NCBI GenBank assembly: GCA_964490325.1
Contig: CAZBBX010000001.1
Span: forward strand, 1 to 64,000
DNA from: DAOPJM01 sp964490325
Lineage (GTDB): Bacteria; Bacillota; Clostridia; Christensenellales; CAG-138
DNA length: 64,000 nucleotides
Direction of reading: 5' to 3'
A program made the position numbers and the translations under genes. Below the pieces are notes generated by a model. The model was not told the origin of the DNA, made no database searches, and saw only the letters and a list, made by a program, of their open reading frames with translations. Below are positions 1-7,660 of this stretch, piece after piece. Within the stretch, counting starts at the first letter, position 1, and each line of letters begins with the position of its first letter.

Positions 1-470
1 AATATGACTATTACACCGGCAAGCTGGAGATCACCAAGACCAAGGCGTTCTCTGACGGCGATCGTTCCAAGGTTCGCTGCTACGGCGCGGACGACGTGAA
101 CGAAGGCGTTGCCATCATGCGTCACGAGAACGTGGACGTTTCCATCACGGGCAACTCCACCAATCCCACGCGCTTCCAGCATCCCGTTGCGGGCACCTAC
201 AAGAAGTGGTGCATCGAAAACGGCAAGAAGTACTTCTCCGTAGCAAGCGGCGGCGGCACGGGTCGTACCCTGCATCCCGACAACATGGCGGCAGGCCCCG
301 CTTCCTACGGCCTGACCGATACGATGGGTCGTATGCACTCCGATGCGCAGTTCGCAGGTTCGTCCTCCGTTCCCGCGCATGTCGAAATGATGGGTCTGAT
401 CGGTATGGGCAACAATCCCATGGTCGGCGCCACCGTAGCCATTGCGGTAGCGGTCAGCCAAGCGCTGTAA
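1..470 (+). CDS. GGGtGRT family protein (5' end missing)
   Basis: The open frame runs in from before the window and reads from base 3 to a TAA at 468-470, so only about 155 C-terminal residues are visible. They carry the run GGGTGRT that names the GGGtGRT protein family, followed by a glycine- and methionine-rich stretch (GLIGMGNNPMVGATVAIAVAVS). The family is conserved in anaerobic Bacillota and Bacteroidota; I know of no established biochemical function. A rho-independent terminator follows ten bases after the stop, so this ends its transcription unit. An internal GTG at 96 is not the real start, because the similarity-like reading continues upstream of it. Confidence 0.85.
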   Translation, partial: YDYYTGKLEITKTKAFSDGDRSKVRCYGADDVNEGVAIMRHENVDVSITGNSTNPTRFQHPVAGTYKKWCIENGKKYFSVASGGGTGRTLHPDNMAAGPASYGLTDTMGRMHSDAQFAGSSSVPAHVEMMGLIGMGNNPMVGATVAIAVAVSQAL

Positions 471-479
471 GGAATAGGG

Positions 480-508
480 GCGGGAGGCTTTCGAGTCTCC
501 CGCTTTTT
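480..508 (+). terminator. Terminator after GGGtGRT gene
   Basis: GCGGGAG (480-486) pairs with CTCCCGC (497-503) across a 10-base loop and is followed by TTTTT (504-508). It lies between the GGGtGRT stop and the ribosome site of the next gene. Confidence 0.85.
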
Positions 509-528
509 ATGTGAAAGGGAGGATCGGG

Positions 529-1560
529 ATGGAACAGCGTCGTTTGAGCGCGGGGCCGCTTTTGAACGAACGTGGCGAGTTGAACGAAGCAGGCTATGCA
601 AACGCGCTTGTAAAGCAATACGACCGCGGCGCCATTCGGGCGGGAAAGCTGCGTATCAAGGAATGGGATTACTACCTCATCATGAATCGGGAGTATGCCG
701 TTGCGTTGACCATTGACGACAACAGCTACATGGGACTTATCTCTGCGTCCATCTTGGACTTTCGCGTTCCCTGTGAGCATACGCAGTCCCCGATGTTTTG
801 GTTTCCGCGTGGGAAGACCAAGTTCCCCGCAAGCTCCGCCCACGGCGATGTGCAAAAGGATCTCAAGCATTGCAGCAGCTTTTTCCGCCACGAGAACGGC
901 AGGAGACACCTTTGCGTGAGCATGGACAGCTTTGGAGACGGACGTCCCTTCTTTGCCGAGCTGTGGCTCAGCGACGAGCCCAAGGACAGCATGGTCATTG
1001 CAACGCCCTTCAAGGAGAACAAGAAGGCCTTCTACTACAATCAAAAGATCGTTGGCTTTCGTGCCGAGGGGCAGGTGCTCTGCGAGGGCAAGGAATACCT
1101 GTTTGATCAAAGCGACAGCTTTGCCCTGCTGGACTGGGGACGCGGCGTTTGGACCTACGACAACACTTGGTACTGGGGCGCGGGCATGGGCGAGGTCGAT
1201 GGACATGTCATTGGCTTCAATCTGGGGTACGGCTTTGGCGACACCTCGGCGGCAACGGAGAATATGCTGTTTGTGGACGGCAAAGCACAAAAGCTTGGAC
1301 AGATCGACTTTGGCATCCCGCAAAAGGACGGCAAGGACGAGTACCTCTCGCCTTGGCATTTCACCGCTTCGGATGGTCGTTTCGACATGGAGTTTCGCCC
1401 CATCCTTGATCGCAGCTCGCGAACGAATGCCCTGCTGATCGAATCGGATCAGCATCAGGTATTCGGCAGGTTCACGGGGAACCTGCTCTTAGACGATGGC
1501 AGTAAGCTTGCGCTCAACGACTTCCCGGGCTTTGCAGAGAAGGTTCGGAACCGCTGGTAG
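529..1560 (+). CDS. DUF2804 domain protein
   Basis: A 343-residue soluble protein with no signal peptide or membrane segment. It is rich in aromatic residues and repeated Gly-Trp/Tyr-Gly runs (for example WTYDNTWYWGAG, GFNLGYGFGD), the pattern I associate with the DUF2804 family of beta-rich proteins of unknown role. I chose ATG 529, because GGGAGG just upstream is a good ribosome site; the GTG at 511 lies in front of that site and would translate it. It stands alone between two terminators on the plus strand. Family assignment is from memory of the motif pattern; function unknown. Confidence 0.75.
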   Translation: MEQRRLSAGPLLNERGELNEAGYANALVKQYDRGAIRAGKLRIKEWDYYLIMNREYAVALTIDDNSYMGLISASILDFRVPCEHTQSPMFWFPRGKTKFPASSAHGDVQKDLKHCSSFFRHENGRRHLCVSMDSFGDGRPFFAELWLSDEPKDSMVIATPFKENKKAFYYNQKIVGFRAEGQVLCEGKEYLFDQSDSFALLDWGRGVWTYDNTWYWGAGMGEVDGHVIGFNLGYGFGDTSAATENMLFVDGKAQKLGQIDFGIPQKDGKDEYLSPWHFTASDGRFDMEFRPILDRSSRTNALLIESDQHQVFGRFTGNLLLDDGSKLALNDFPGFAEKVRNRW

Positions 1561-1583
1561 AGTAAACTATCCATAAGAAATAA

Positions 1584-1625
1584 GGATCCGTTTTTGCACA
1601 GTGTCAAAACGGATCCTTTGTTTTT
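1584..1625 (+). terminator. Terminator after DUF2804 gene
   Basis: GGATCCGTTTT (1584-1594) and AAAACGGATCC (1606-1616) form a perfect 11-bp stem with an 11-base loop, followed by TTTGTTTTT. It sits between two converging genes; on the minus strand the downstream T-run is weaker, so action on alr is possible but less sure. Confidence 0.85.
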
Positions 1626-1635
1626 AACAGCGATC

Positions 1636-2748
1636 TTAGCGATAGATGCGGGGGACGCGGCCGGAGATGGACAAAAGGATCTCGTAACTGATGGTGCCCG
1701 CCCACGAAGCCATCTCGTCGGCAGTGATACGCTCACCCGCCTGTTCACCCAGCAGTACGACGGGGTCGCCGATCGCTGCGTCCGGTATGTCGCTGACGTC
1801 CACCATGAATTGATCCATGCAGATGGTGCCGATCTGGGGGGCTCTGCGGCCGTGTAAAAGCACAAAGGCCTTGTCGGTCAGGCAGCGCTTGTAACCATCG
1901 CCATAGCCCAAGGGGATGGTCGCAACGCGGGTCTCCCGTTCGGCGATAAAGCGCAGACCGTAGCTCACGCCTTCGCCCACATGGATGGTCTGCACGTTGG
2001 TAACGCGGGAATGCCAACTCAGGCAGGGCAACAGCTCGCTTGCGGGCGTAAGTTCGGGATCGGGATGGCAGCCGTACAGCGCAATGCCCAAGCGCACCAT
2101 GTCGTACTGCAGATGCGGATGCAGAAAGATAGCGCCGCTGTTAGCCGCATGAACGATGGGATCGTAACCACGCTCATGGATCATGGAAACGGCATGGTTG
2201 AAACGCCGCGACTGCACGTCTGTGAAGGCAGGGTCAGATTCAGACTTGGCAAAATGCGTGAACACACCGTCCAAATGCACATGCGAACAGGCGGCCAAGG
2301 CGTCCAGCAGTTCCGACAACGCTTCCGGCGAGGAGACGCCGATGCGATGCATGCCGCTGTCGATCTTGATATGAATGTTTGCGGTAAGGCCTCGTTTGGC
2401 GGCCTCACGTTCTAAAGCGTACAGCAGGTCGAGGGTGAACACGGCGGGCATCAGCTCGTTCTCCAACACCTGTTCGATATGCTCCTTGTCGATCGCGCCC
2501 AAGATCAGGATAGGCTTTTTAACGCCGTTGGCGCGCAGCAGTGCGCCCTCCTCGGGCAGGGCAATGCCAAAGGCGTCCACATTTGGATCGGCGTCCAAGA
2601 GCATACCGACCTGTACGATCCCATGCCCGTAGGCATTGGCCTTGATGATCGCCATCAGCTTGGTCTCTGGACGCAGCTTTGATCGCGCAACTTCCACATT
2701 GTGCAGGATCGCATCCGTATGGATGTAAGCGTAGGTGCTTCTGAGCAA
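1636..2748 (-). CDS. alr: Alanine racemase
   Basis: Interconverts L- and D-alanine with PLP, supplying D-Ala for peptidoglycan. The PLP lysine is Lys36 in IKANAYGHG near the N terminus, and the C-terminal domain has the catalytic-tyrosine region GVSYGLRF. The protein is 370 residues, normal for the family. I chose TTG 2748: GAGGTG lies six bases upstream, and the reading then starts LLRSTYAYIH as in homologues. The longer frame to 2805 has no ribosome site. It is a single gene with its own upstream region, convergent with the DUF2804 gene. Confidence 0.95.
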   Translation of the reverse strand: MLRSTYAYIHTDAILHNVEVARSKLRPETKLMAIIKANAYGHGIVQVGMLLDADPNVDAFGIALPEEGALLRANGVKKPILILGAIDKEHIEQVLENELMPAVFTLDLLYALEREAAKRGLTANIHIKIDSGMHRIGVSSPEALSELLDALAACSHVHLDGVFTHFAKSESDPAFTDVQSRRFNHAVSMIHERGYDPIVHAANSGAIFLHPHLQYDMVRLGIALYGCHPDPELTPASELLPCLSWHSRVTNVQTIHVGEGVSYGLRFIAERETRVATIPLGYGDGYKRCLTDKAFVLLHGRRAPQIGTICMDQFMVDVSDIPDAAIGDPVVLLGEQAGERITADEMASWAGTISYEILLSISGRVPRIYR

Positions 2749-2924
2749 ATTTTTCACCTCTTTTATGCGATAGCATAGTTTTACCACAAACAGCGCCGTT
2801 TGCATAGTGCAAAATTTGCCAATATATTCTTTGGGCTGCAGAACCCAAATCTTTCAAAGAACGCCTAATAAAAGCATAGAGGAGGCATGTCGTAAAAGTT
2901 TGTTAACAATTTGTTCAAAGATAC

Positions 2925-2953
2925 TTGAATTTCTTAAGGACGGGTGTTAAAAT
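2925..2953 (+). promoter_or_regulatory. Promoter of rsmD-coaD operon
   Basis: TTGAAT (2925-2930), a 17-bp spacer and TAAAAT (2948-2953), with TG placed for an extended -10. A small inverted repeat, TTTGGG/CCCAAA at 2830-2849, lies further upstream between alr and this promoter; its role is unknown. Confidence 0.75.
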
Positions 2954-2989
2954 GATATCGTTACGGTACTATACTTACGGGAGGTTGGG

Positions 2990-3550
2990 GTGCGCATCAT
3001 TGGCGGCACAGCGCGAGGGCGCAGATTTGAAGCGCCGCAGGGATCAAACACGCGTCCCACCTTGGATCGAGTCAAGGAATCCCTCTTTGGGATGCTGCAA
3101 TTCGATCTTCCATACAGTACTGTGCTGGATCTGTTTTCAGGATCGGGAAATTTGGGTCTGGAAGCCGCTTCCAGAGGAGCAAGCTTGGTCGTGTGCAACG
3201 ATCATGCGCCATCCTGTGCGGCTTTGATCCAAAAGAACGTGACCGAGCTTGGCTTTTCGGAGCGTGTGAGGGTGCTGTGCCTGCCGTATCAAGAGGCAAT
3301 ACAGCGTTTGACCCGCGAGGAGCTGACCTTTGATCTTGCGTTTCTCGATGCGCCCTATCAAAGCGGTGCAGCTGAGGAGGCATGCAGGCTGCTTTTCGAA
3401 TCGGGACGCATGAAAAAGGGCGGTCGGGTCGTCATCGAGCACGATTCCAAGCGCATACCGAAAGCCGTGTTAGGACTGACGCGCATCGTCAAAACGAAAC
3501 GTTACGGCAGCTGCGCACTGACTTTGATGGAGGAGGATATCGTGCTTTGA
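2990..3550 (+). CDS. rsmD: 16S rRNA (guanine(966)-N2)-methyltransferase
   Basis: Methylates G966 of 16S rRNA using SAM. The 186-residue protein opens with MRIIGGTARGR, has the RsmD-type TRPTLDRVKESLFGML run, the SAM-binding motif LDLFSGSGNLGLEA, and motif IV as FLDAPY. Most family members have DPPY there, so the first proline is replaced by alanine. Start is GTG 2990, preceded by GGGAGGTTGGG. It overlaps the next gene, coaD, by four bases. The rsmD-coaD pair is a common Bacillota arrangement. Confidence 0.93.
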   Translation: MRIIGGTARGRRFEAPQGSNTRPTLDRVKESLFGMLQFDLPYSTVLDLFSGSGNLGLEAASRGASLVVCNDHAPSCAALIQKNVTELGFSERVRVLCLPYQEAIQRLTREELTFDLAFLDAPYQSGAAEEACRLLFESGRMKKGGRVVIEHDSKRIPKAVLGLTRIVKTKRYGSCALTLMEEDIVL

Positions 3551-4035
3551 AAACGGCCGTGTATCCGGGAAGCTTCGATCCCTTTACCGTTGGACATTTG
3601 GATGTGCTCAAAAGCGCGGCAGCGTTGTTCGACGAGGTGTATGTGGGGGTTTTGAACAATCGTGAAAAGCATCCGCTGTTTACCGAACGCGAGCGTGTCA
3701 ACATGATCGCACGCGTCATCGAACAGGAGGGCTTTACAAACGTTCGTACAGAATCCTTCGAGGGGCTGCTCGTAAACTATGCGGACAAGATAGGCGCAAG
3801 GTACATCATCCGCGGACTGCGCGCCATCACCGATTTTGAATACGAGTTTTCCATCGATGCAGTCAATCGGCATCTGGCCCCGCAGATCAGTACCGTGTAC
3901 TTTATGGCAAGCCCCGCGCACTCCTTTCTCAGCTCCAGCAATGTTAAGGAGATCGGGCATTGGGGCGGCAGTATCGAAGGCTTGGTTCCTTCTTGTAATC
4001 TAATGAATATTCGTGAAAGGTTGACACAGCAATGA
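3547..4035 (+). CDS. coaD: Pantetheine-phosphate adenylyltransferase
   Basis: Transfers AMP from ATP to 4'-phosphopantetheine, the penultimate step of CoA synthesis. The 162-residue sequence starts LKTAVYPGSFDPFTVGHL, with the nucleotidyltransferase T/HxGH motif, and has SSSNVKEI near the C terminus, the ISSTxVR equivalent. I chose TTG 3547: it overlaps the rsmD stop as TTGA, has GGAGGA about ten bases upstream, and gives the standard N terminus and family length. An in-frame longer reading from 3382 would lie inside rsmD. Confidence 0.95.
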   Translation: MKTAVYPGSFDPFTVGHLDVLKSAAALFDEVYVGVLNNREKHPLFTERERVNMIARVIEQEGFTNVRTESFEGLLVNYADKIGARYIIRGLRAITDFEYEFSIDAVNRHLAPQISTVYFMASPAHSFLSSSNVKEIGHWGGSIEGLVPSCNLMNIRERLTQQ

Positions 4036-4919
4036 GCGGCGCACAAACGATGAAGATCTACAGCACCATCTCCAAGATCGAGCAGATCTTGGAGGAAAGT
4101 CCTAAATCAAAATTCGGCTCCCAGAACAAGCGTCTGGTCGACGTCGATATGCTTTTGGACATGCTTGGGGACCTAAAGGTCACCATCCCTGAGGATATAC
4201 GCATGGCTTCCTCCGTCATCGAGGAGCAGGAAACGACGCTTCGCGACGCCAACGAGCAGGCGGAGGAGCTTGTCTCGTCCGCAAAGGCCGAGGCGGAGCA
4301 GCTTCGCAAGGAAGCGCAGGACGCGGCGGAGAAGGTCTATCAAAAGGCCGTAGAGGAATACGAGGCGCGCATTGCGGATACAGCCGTCATGCAGGAGGCG
4401 AACTATCGCGCCAGCCAAATGCTTGCCGACGCGGAGGAAAGCGCAAACGCCATCGGTGAGAGCGCACGCAGCTATGCCGACGATATTTTGGCGGATGTGC
4501 AGCGCTATCTCAACGAATACATGCGCATGATCAACGACAACCGCCGCGACTTGGACGCCAAGCCCATGCCCGTTGCGCAGGAGCAGATCCGGCAGGCTCC
4601 CGCACAGCCGCAGGCGCCCGTAAGACAGCAGCCCGTCTATGTCGAGCAGGAAGCAGAGCCGCAGCCCGTACAAAAGAAAGCGCCGCAAAAGCAGGCGGCT
4701 CCCAAGCAGGAAGCGCCAAAGCAGGAGCGTGAAGCCTACGCCGATGACGACGAGGACGAGGACAAGCCCAAGAAGAAGGGTTGGTTCCGCCGTATGCTCG
4801 AGGGCGACGACGAGCAGGACGATGAGGAGGAATGGGAGGATGAGCAGGACGAGGAACCCGCTCATCAGAAGAAAAAGCATTCCAAGCTTTTCGAGTTCGT
4901 GGACGAGGACGAAAAGTAA
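4032..4919 (+). CDS. Coiled-coil protein with acidic C-terminal tail
   Basis: A 295-residue cytoplasmic protein whose ATG overlaps the coaD stop (ATGA). Residues about 5-55 form a conserved-looking helical head (TISKIEQILEES, VDMLLDMLGDL). Residues 60-165 are a long charged coiled coil of the type often labelled V/F-type ATPase subunit-like. Residues 175-240 are a Pro/Gln-rich linker, and the end is strongly Asp/Glu-rich with Lys clusters. Similar proteins follow coaD in many Clostridia. The head-plus-coil shape recalls DivIVA-like scaffolds, but I cannot assign a function. A terminator follows directly. Confidence 0.7.
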   Translation: MSGAQTMKIYSTISKIEQILEESPKSKFGSQNKRLVDVDMLLDMLGDLKVTIPEDIRMASSVIEEQETTLRDANEQAEELVSSAKAEAEQLRKEAQDAAEKVYQKAVEEYEARIADTAVMQEANYRASQMLADAEESANAIGESARSYADDILADVQRYLNEYMRMINDNRRDLDAKPMPVAQEQIRQAPAQPQAPVRQQPVYVEQEAEPQPVQKKAPQKQAAPKQEAPKQEREAYADDDEDEDKPKKKGWFRRMLEGDDEQDDEEEWEDEQDEEPAHQKKKHSKLFEFVDEDEK

Positions 4920-4937
4920 AAGTATTTAGGATCTTTG

Positions 4938-4970
4938 AGACGCCGCTAAAAACAGTAAGCGGCGTCTTTT
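4938..4970 (+). terminator. Terminator of rsmD-coaD operon
   Basis: GACGCCGCT (4939-4947) pairs with AGCGGCGTC (4958-4966), with TTTT after it. It ends the rsmD-coaD-coiled-coil unit. Confidence 0.85.
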
Positions 4971-4995
4971 CCATAGCAGGGAGGCTAAAGCCAAG

Positions 4996-5475
4996 ATGGA
5001 GAACATGGACAAGACCAATGTTATGCGCATACTGGACAGCAAGAAGCTGCACTATACAGGCTATGCTTACGGTACGGGTGAAGCCGTCAGCGGCGAAGAA
5101 GTCGCAAGGCTCATCGGCGCTGACCCAAAGAGAGTATTCAAAACCCTGGTCACGCAGGGTTCGACACGATCGTACTATGTATTCATGGTGCCTGTCGCGG
5201 CCGAATTGGATCTGAAGCTTGCCGCCAAATCCGTAAGCGAAAAGAAGGTCGAAATGATCAAGGCAAAGGAGCTGCTGCCGCTTACGGGCTATGTACATGG
5301 CGGCTGCTCACCCATCGGCATGAAAAAGCCCTTCCGCACCGTGATCGATGAGAGCGCAAGGGACTTTGATAATATCTTCTTCAGCGGCGGACGCATCGGT
5401 TTTCAGGTGGAGCTGTCTCCAACAGAGCTGAACGCGCTCATAGGCGGCAGCTTTGCGCCCTTGACAACCTTATAG
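4996..5475 (+). CDS. ybaK: Cys-tRNA(Pro) deacylase YbaK/EbsC
   Basis: Hydrolyses Cys mischarged on tRNA-Pro. The 159-residue YbaK/EbsC-type domain shows TNVMRILDSKKLHY near the start, the conserved lysine region PKRVFKTLV, and GYVHGGCSPIGMKKPF in the middle, all typical. GGGAGG stands 11 bases before ATG 4996; a second ATG at 5005 is also possible. Its end overlaps the convergent citXG end by six bases. Identification as the deacylase rather than the related ProX/INS clade rests on the GGCSPIGMKK run. Confidence 0.9.
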   Translation: MENMDKTNVMRILDSKKLHYTGYAYGTGEAVSGEEVARLIGADPKRVFKTLVTQGSTRSYYVFMVPVAAELDLKLAAKSVSEKKVEMIKAKELLPLTGYVHGGCSPIGMKKPFRTVIDESARDFDNIFFSGGRIGFQVELSPTELNALIGGSFAPLTTL

Positions 5476-6714
5476 GAACAGCGCCTCTGCGCACCGCATG
5501 AGCAGCGCAAGCGCAAGCACATCCGCAGAACCGCCGGGGCTGAGATTCTTCTTGATACAGTCGCTGTCAAAACGCAGCAGCGCCGCCTCCTGCTGCGATG
5601 GGGGCAAGGCAAGGATGCGCTTGGCGTTCTCACGCATGAAGGATAAGCCCGCTTCGCCGCCGCGATACAGCACATTCGTATCATCCAATTGGCAAAGGAT
5701 CTCCAAAAGGACAAGGGTCGGCGGCTCCGTCTCCAAACAGGAAAGCGCTTTTCGTGCAGTGGGAAACGCATTTGCAGCTTCGCTGCGCGCCCCGTTGACG
5801 CCAAGTCCGCGGCTCACTGCGCCGTGCGTGTTCTTTGGGATACGCTCAAGCTCCGTGCTTGCCAAGGAGCGGATCTTGTCCGAAAGCTCCCCGCCTTCAA
5901 GCAGGTATTGACTTAGACCGCCCAAATAGATCAAAAAGGAATAGATCGCGCCTTTGTGCGTGTTGACGCCTCGCGTGACGTTCAGCATAGCGCGTTCCGC
6001 CTCTATGCCGATGCTGCGCAGTGGGGTCAGCTTTGCGCCTTCCGTTAAGCAGCATTTGCAAGCTTCAAAAAAGTATGGCTGCAGAGCGGCAGCGCTTTGT
6101 TCAAACAGGAAAAGATCCATGTCGCTGTGCGCGCCGTTGTTGTTTTCGTCCACAAGGCCCGGCTTAGGCGTAACGTGAACCTCCTGTACAAGCGCTTCAC
6201 AGGCAAGCCTTGCCAGTTCCTCCGCCGCAAATTGGTATAGGATGGTTTTTGTGCGTTCCGTCACGGCGGCAAGGCCGTGCGCACGTTCCCGAGCACAGAC
6301 AAAAGCGGGGCCGCCGCAGACCAAGCAGCTTCGTTCGCCTTCGCGGGAGAGCTTATGTCCCTGCGCATCCAAGACGTCCAGATCGAACAGACGCCCCAAA
6401 GTATCGGCTTCCTCGATGGCGCATACGCGCTGCTTCATGCTTGTAGGCGAAAGGTCGTACACAAGGTAGCCTTCCGGTCCCGTGGGCAAATACAGCGTCT
6501 GCATGGATACAGGCGTTCCCAAGGCGCAGCAGCAGCGGGACAGGGCTGTCCGAAACGCTGCACGGATCAGGGGACTGTCCTTGACAGGTCCCGCAATGTT
6601 CATGCCTATGCACAGCAAAGGCAGACCATGCTCCGTGAGCAAGGCCTGCTGGTGCGCGGCTCGCAGCTCACGCGCATCAAGCATCTGTTCTAAAGTGACG
6701 GGTACAGTAAGCAT
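5470..6714 (-). CDS. citXG: CitX-CitG fusion (citrate lyase prosthetic group synthesis and transfer)
   Basis: A two-domain protein. Residues 1 to about 165 are CitX-like (VTLEQMLDARELRA, MNIAGPVKDSPLI), which attaches the phosphoribosyl-dephospho-CoA group to apo-CitD. Residues about 170-414 are CitG-like, with TPKPGLVDENNNGAHSDM and the GVNTHKGAIYSFL run, which makes the triphosphoribosyl-dephospho-CoA precursor. Last gene of the citDEFC-citXG operon, overlapping the citC end. I chose ATG 6714; GTG 6720 is also in frame. Neither has a clear ribosome site, so translation is probably coupled to citC. Confidence 0.9.
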   Translation of the reverse strand: MLTVPVTLEQMLDARELRAAHQQALLTEHGLPLLCIGMNIAGPVKDSPLIRAAFRTALSRCCCALGTPVSMQTLYLPTGPEGYLVYDLSPTSMKQRVCAIEEADTLGRLFDLDVLDAQGHKLSREGERSCLVCGGPAFVCARERAHGLAAVTERTKTILYQFAAEELARLACEALVQEVHVTPKPGLVDENNNGAHSDMDLFLFEQSAAALQPYFFEACKCCLTEGAKLTPLRSIGIEAERAMLNVTRGVNTHKGAIYSFLIYLGGLSQYLLEGGELSDKIRSLASTELERIPKNTHGAVSRGLGVNGARSEAANAFPTARKALSCLETEPPTLVLLEILCQLDDTNVLYRGGEAGLSFMRENAKRILALPPSQQEAALLRFDSDCIKKNLSPGGSADVLALALLMRCAEALFL

Positions 6715-7660
6715 ATACACAGGGGGGGACTAAGGCGCGGATGTCGTCAAAGCGGCCGTTTGAAATTGCGCTGCGCACCGCGGAAGCGCTGATGCCCTTA
6801 TAGCGAGCAAGCTCGGTCACCTGTATGCCGTATTCTGGAAGGATGCGCTGCATCTGCAGATTGTATTGACGGGTCAAGGGGCTGAAGGGCTCGCTGCCCA
6901 CAAAGCGCCTGCTGATATACAGCGCAGGAGCGATTCGCTTTCCAAACAGCATCAGATCCAGTTCGCCGCGTGCGCGCTCCGCTTTTTGCTCATCCCGAAT
7001 AAAGTACGCGGGAAAGGTAGAATAGGAAACCAAATAGTCGTCGCCGGAATGGATGCTTAGATTCGGAATGTCCTGCGTGGCTTCCCGAACAAGGCGCAGG
7101 CGGTCGGCGGCGGGGAAGGGGCCGTTCTCCTCTGCAACGACAAAGACCAAAACGGTATCACAGGCCTTTGCCGCCTCGCGCATCAGGTACAGATGTCCGT
7201 TCGTAATGGGCGAACAGTTGCATACAATGGCGCCGACTTGTCCTGTCTGTGGACCGATGGCATCCAAAAAGCGCGTAAGTCCGCTGCGGCTATTTTCCAT
7301 CAGCAGCATGTCCTGCGTTTGGGCTAAGGGATAGAAGGAGAGGGAGGAGAACAGGGCGCGGTACTTGGGCTTTGTGTTGAGAAACAGCTTTGTGATCCCA
7401 TTTCCATACGCATCCTTCATCAGCTCCGACACGACCGCCGCGCAGGCGCCGCTGCCCTCCGCTGCAGGGAGAACGGCGATCTGCTTGAGCAGCTTTTTGC
7501 TGCGCGAACCGCAGGCAACGAGCGTGTCGCCTTCGTAAGCCAAGACGGTCACATCCGCGTCGCCCTCGTCTCTAAGGTCGGCTTTGCGTAAAAATTCTGT
7601 GTATGAAAAGAGCTGCGCCTCAGAAAATGGCGCAGCTCCCGTTCGGAACTCAAAGTTCAT
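6677..7660 (-). CDS. citC: [Citrate (pro-3S)-lyase] ligase
   Basis: Acetylates the prosthetic group of citrate lyase with ATP and acetate, activating the enzyme. Residues 1-125 resemble an N-acetyltransferase fold. The rest is a nucleotidyltransferase-like domain with the CNCSPITNGHLYL motif (T/HxGH type) and a C-terminal ISASAVR run. Length of 327 residues is typical. ATG 7660 overlaps the citF stop by 11 bases. Confidence 0.93.
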   Translation of the reverse strand: MNFEFRTGAAPFSEAQLFSYTEFLRKADLRDEGDADVTVLAYEGDTLVACGSRSKKLLKQIAVLPAAEGSGACAAVVSELMKDAYGNGITKLFLNTKPKYRALFSSLSFYPLAQTQDMLLMENSRSGLTRFLDAIGPQTGQVGAIVCNCSPITNGHLYLMREAAKACDTVLVFVVAEENGPFPAADRLRLVREATQDIPNLSIHSGDDYLVSYSTFPAYFIRDEQKAERARGELDLMLFGKRIAPALYISRRFVGSEPFSPLTRQYNLQMQRILPEYGIQVTELARYKGISASAVRSAISNGRFDDIRALVPPCVYAYCTRHFRTDA

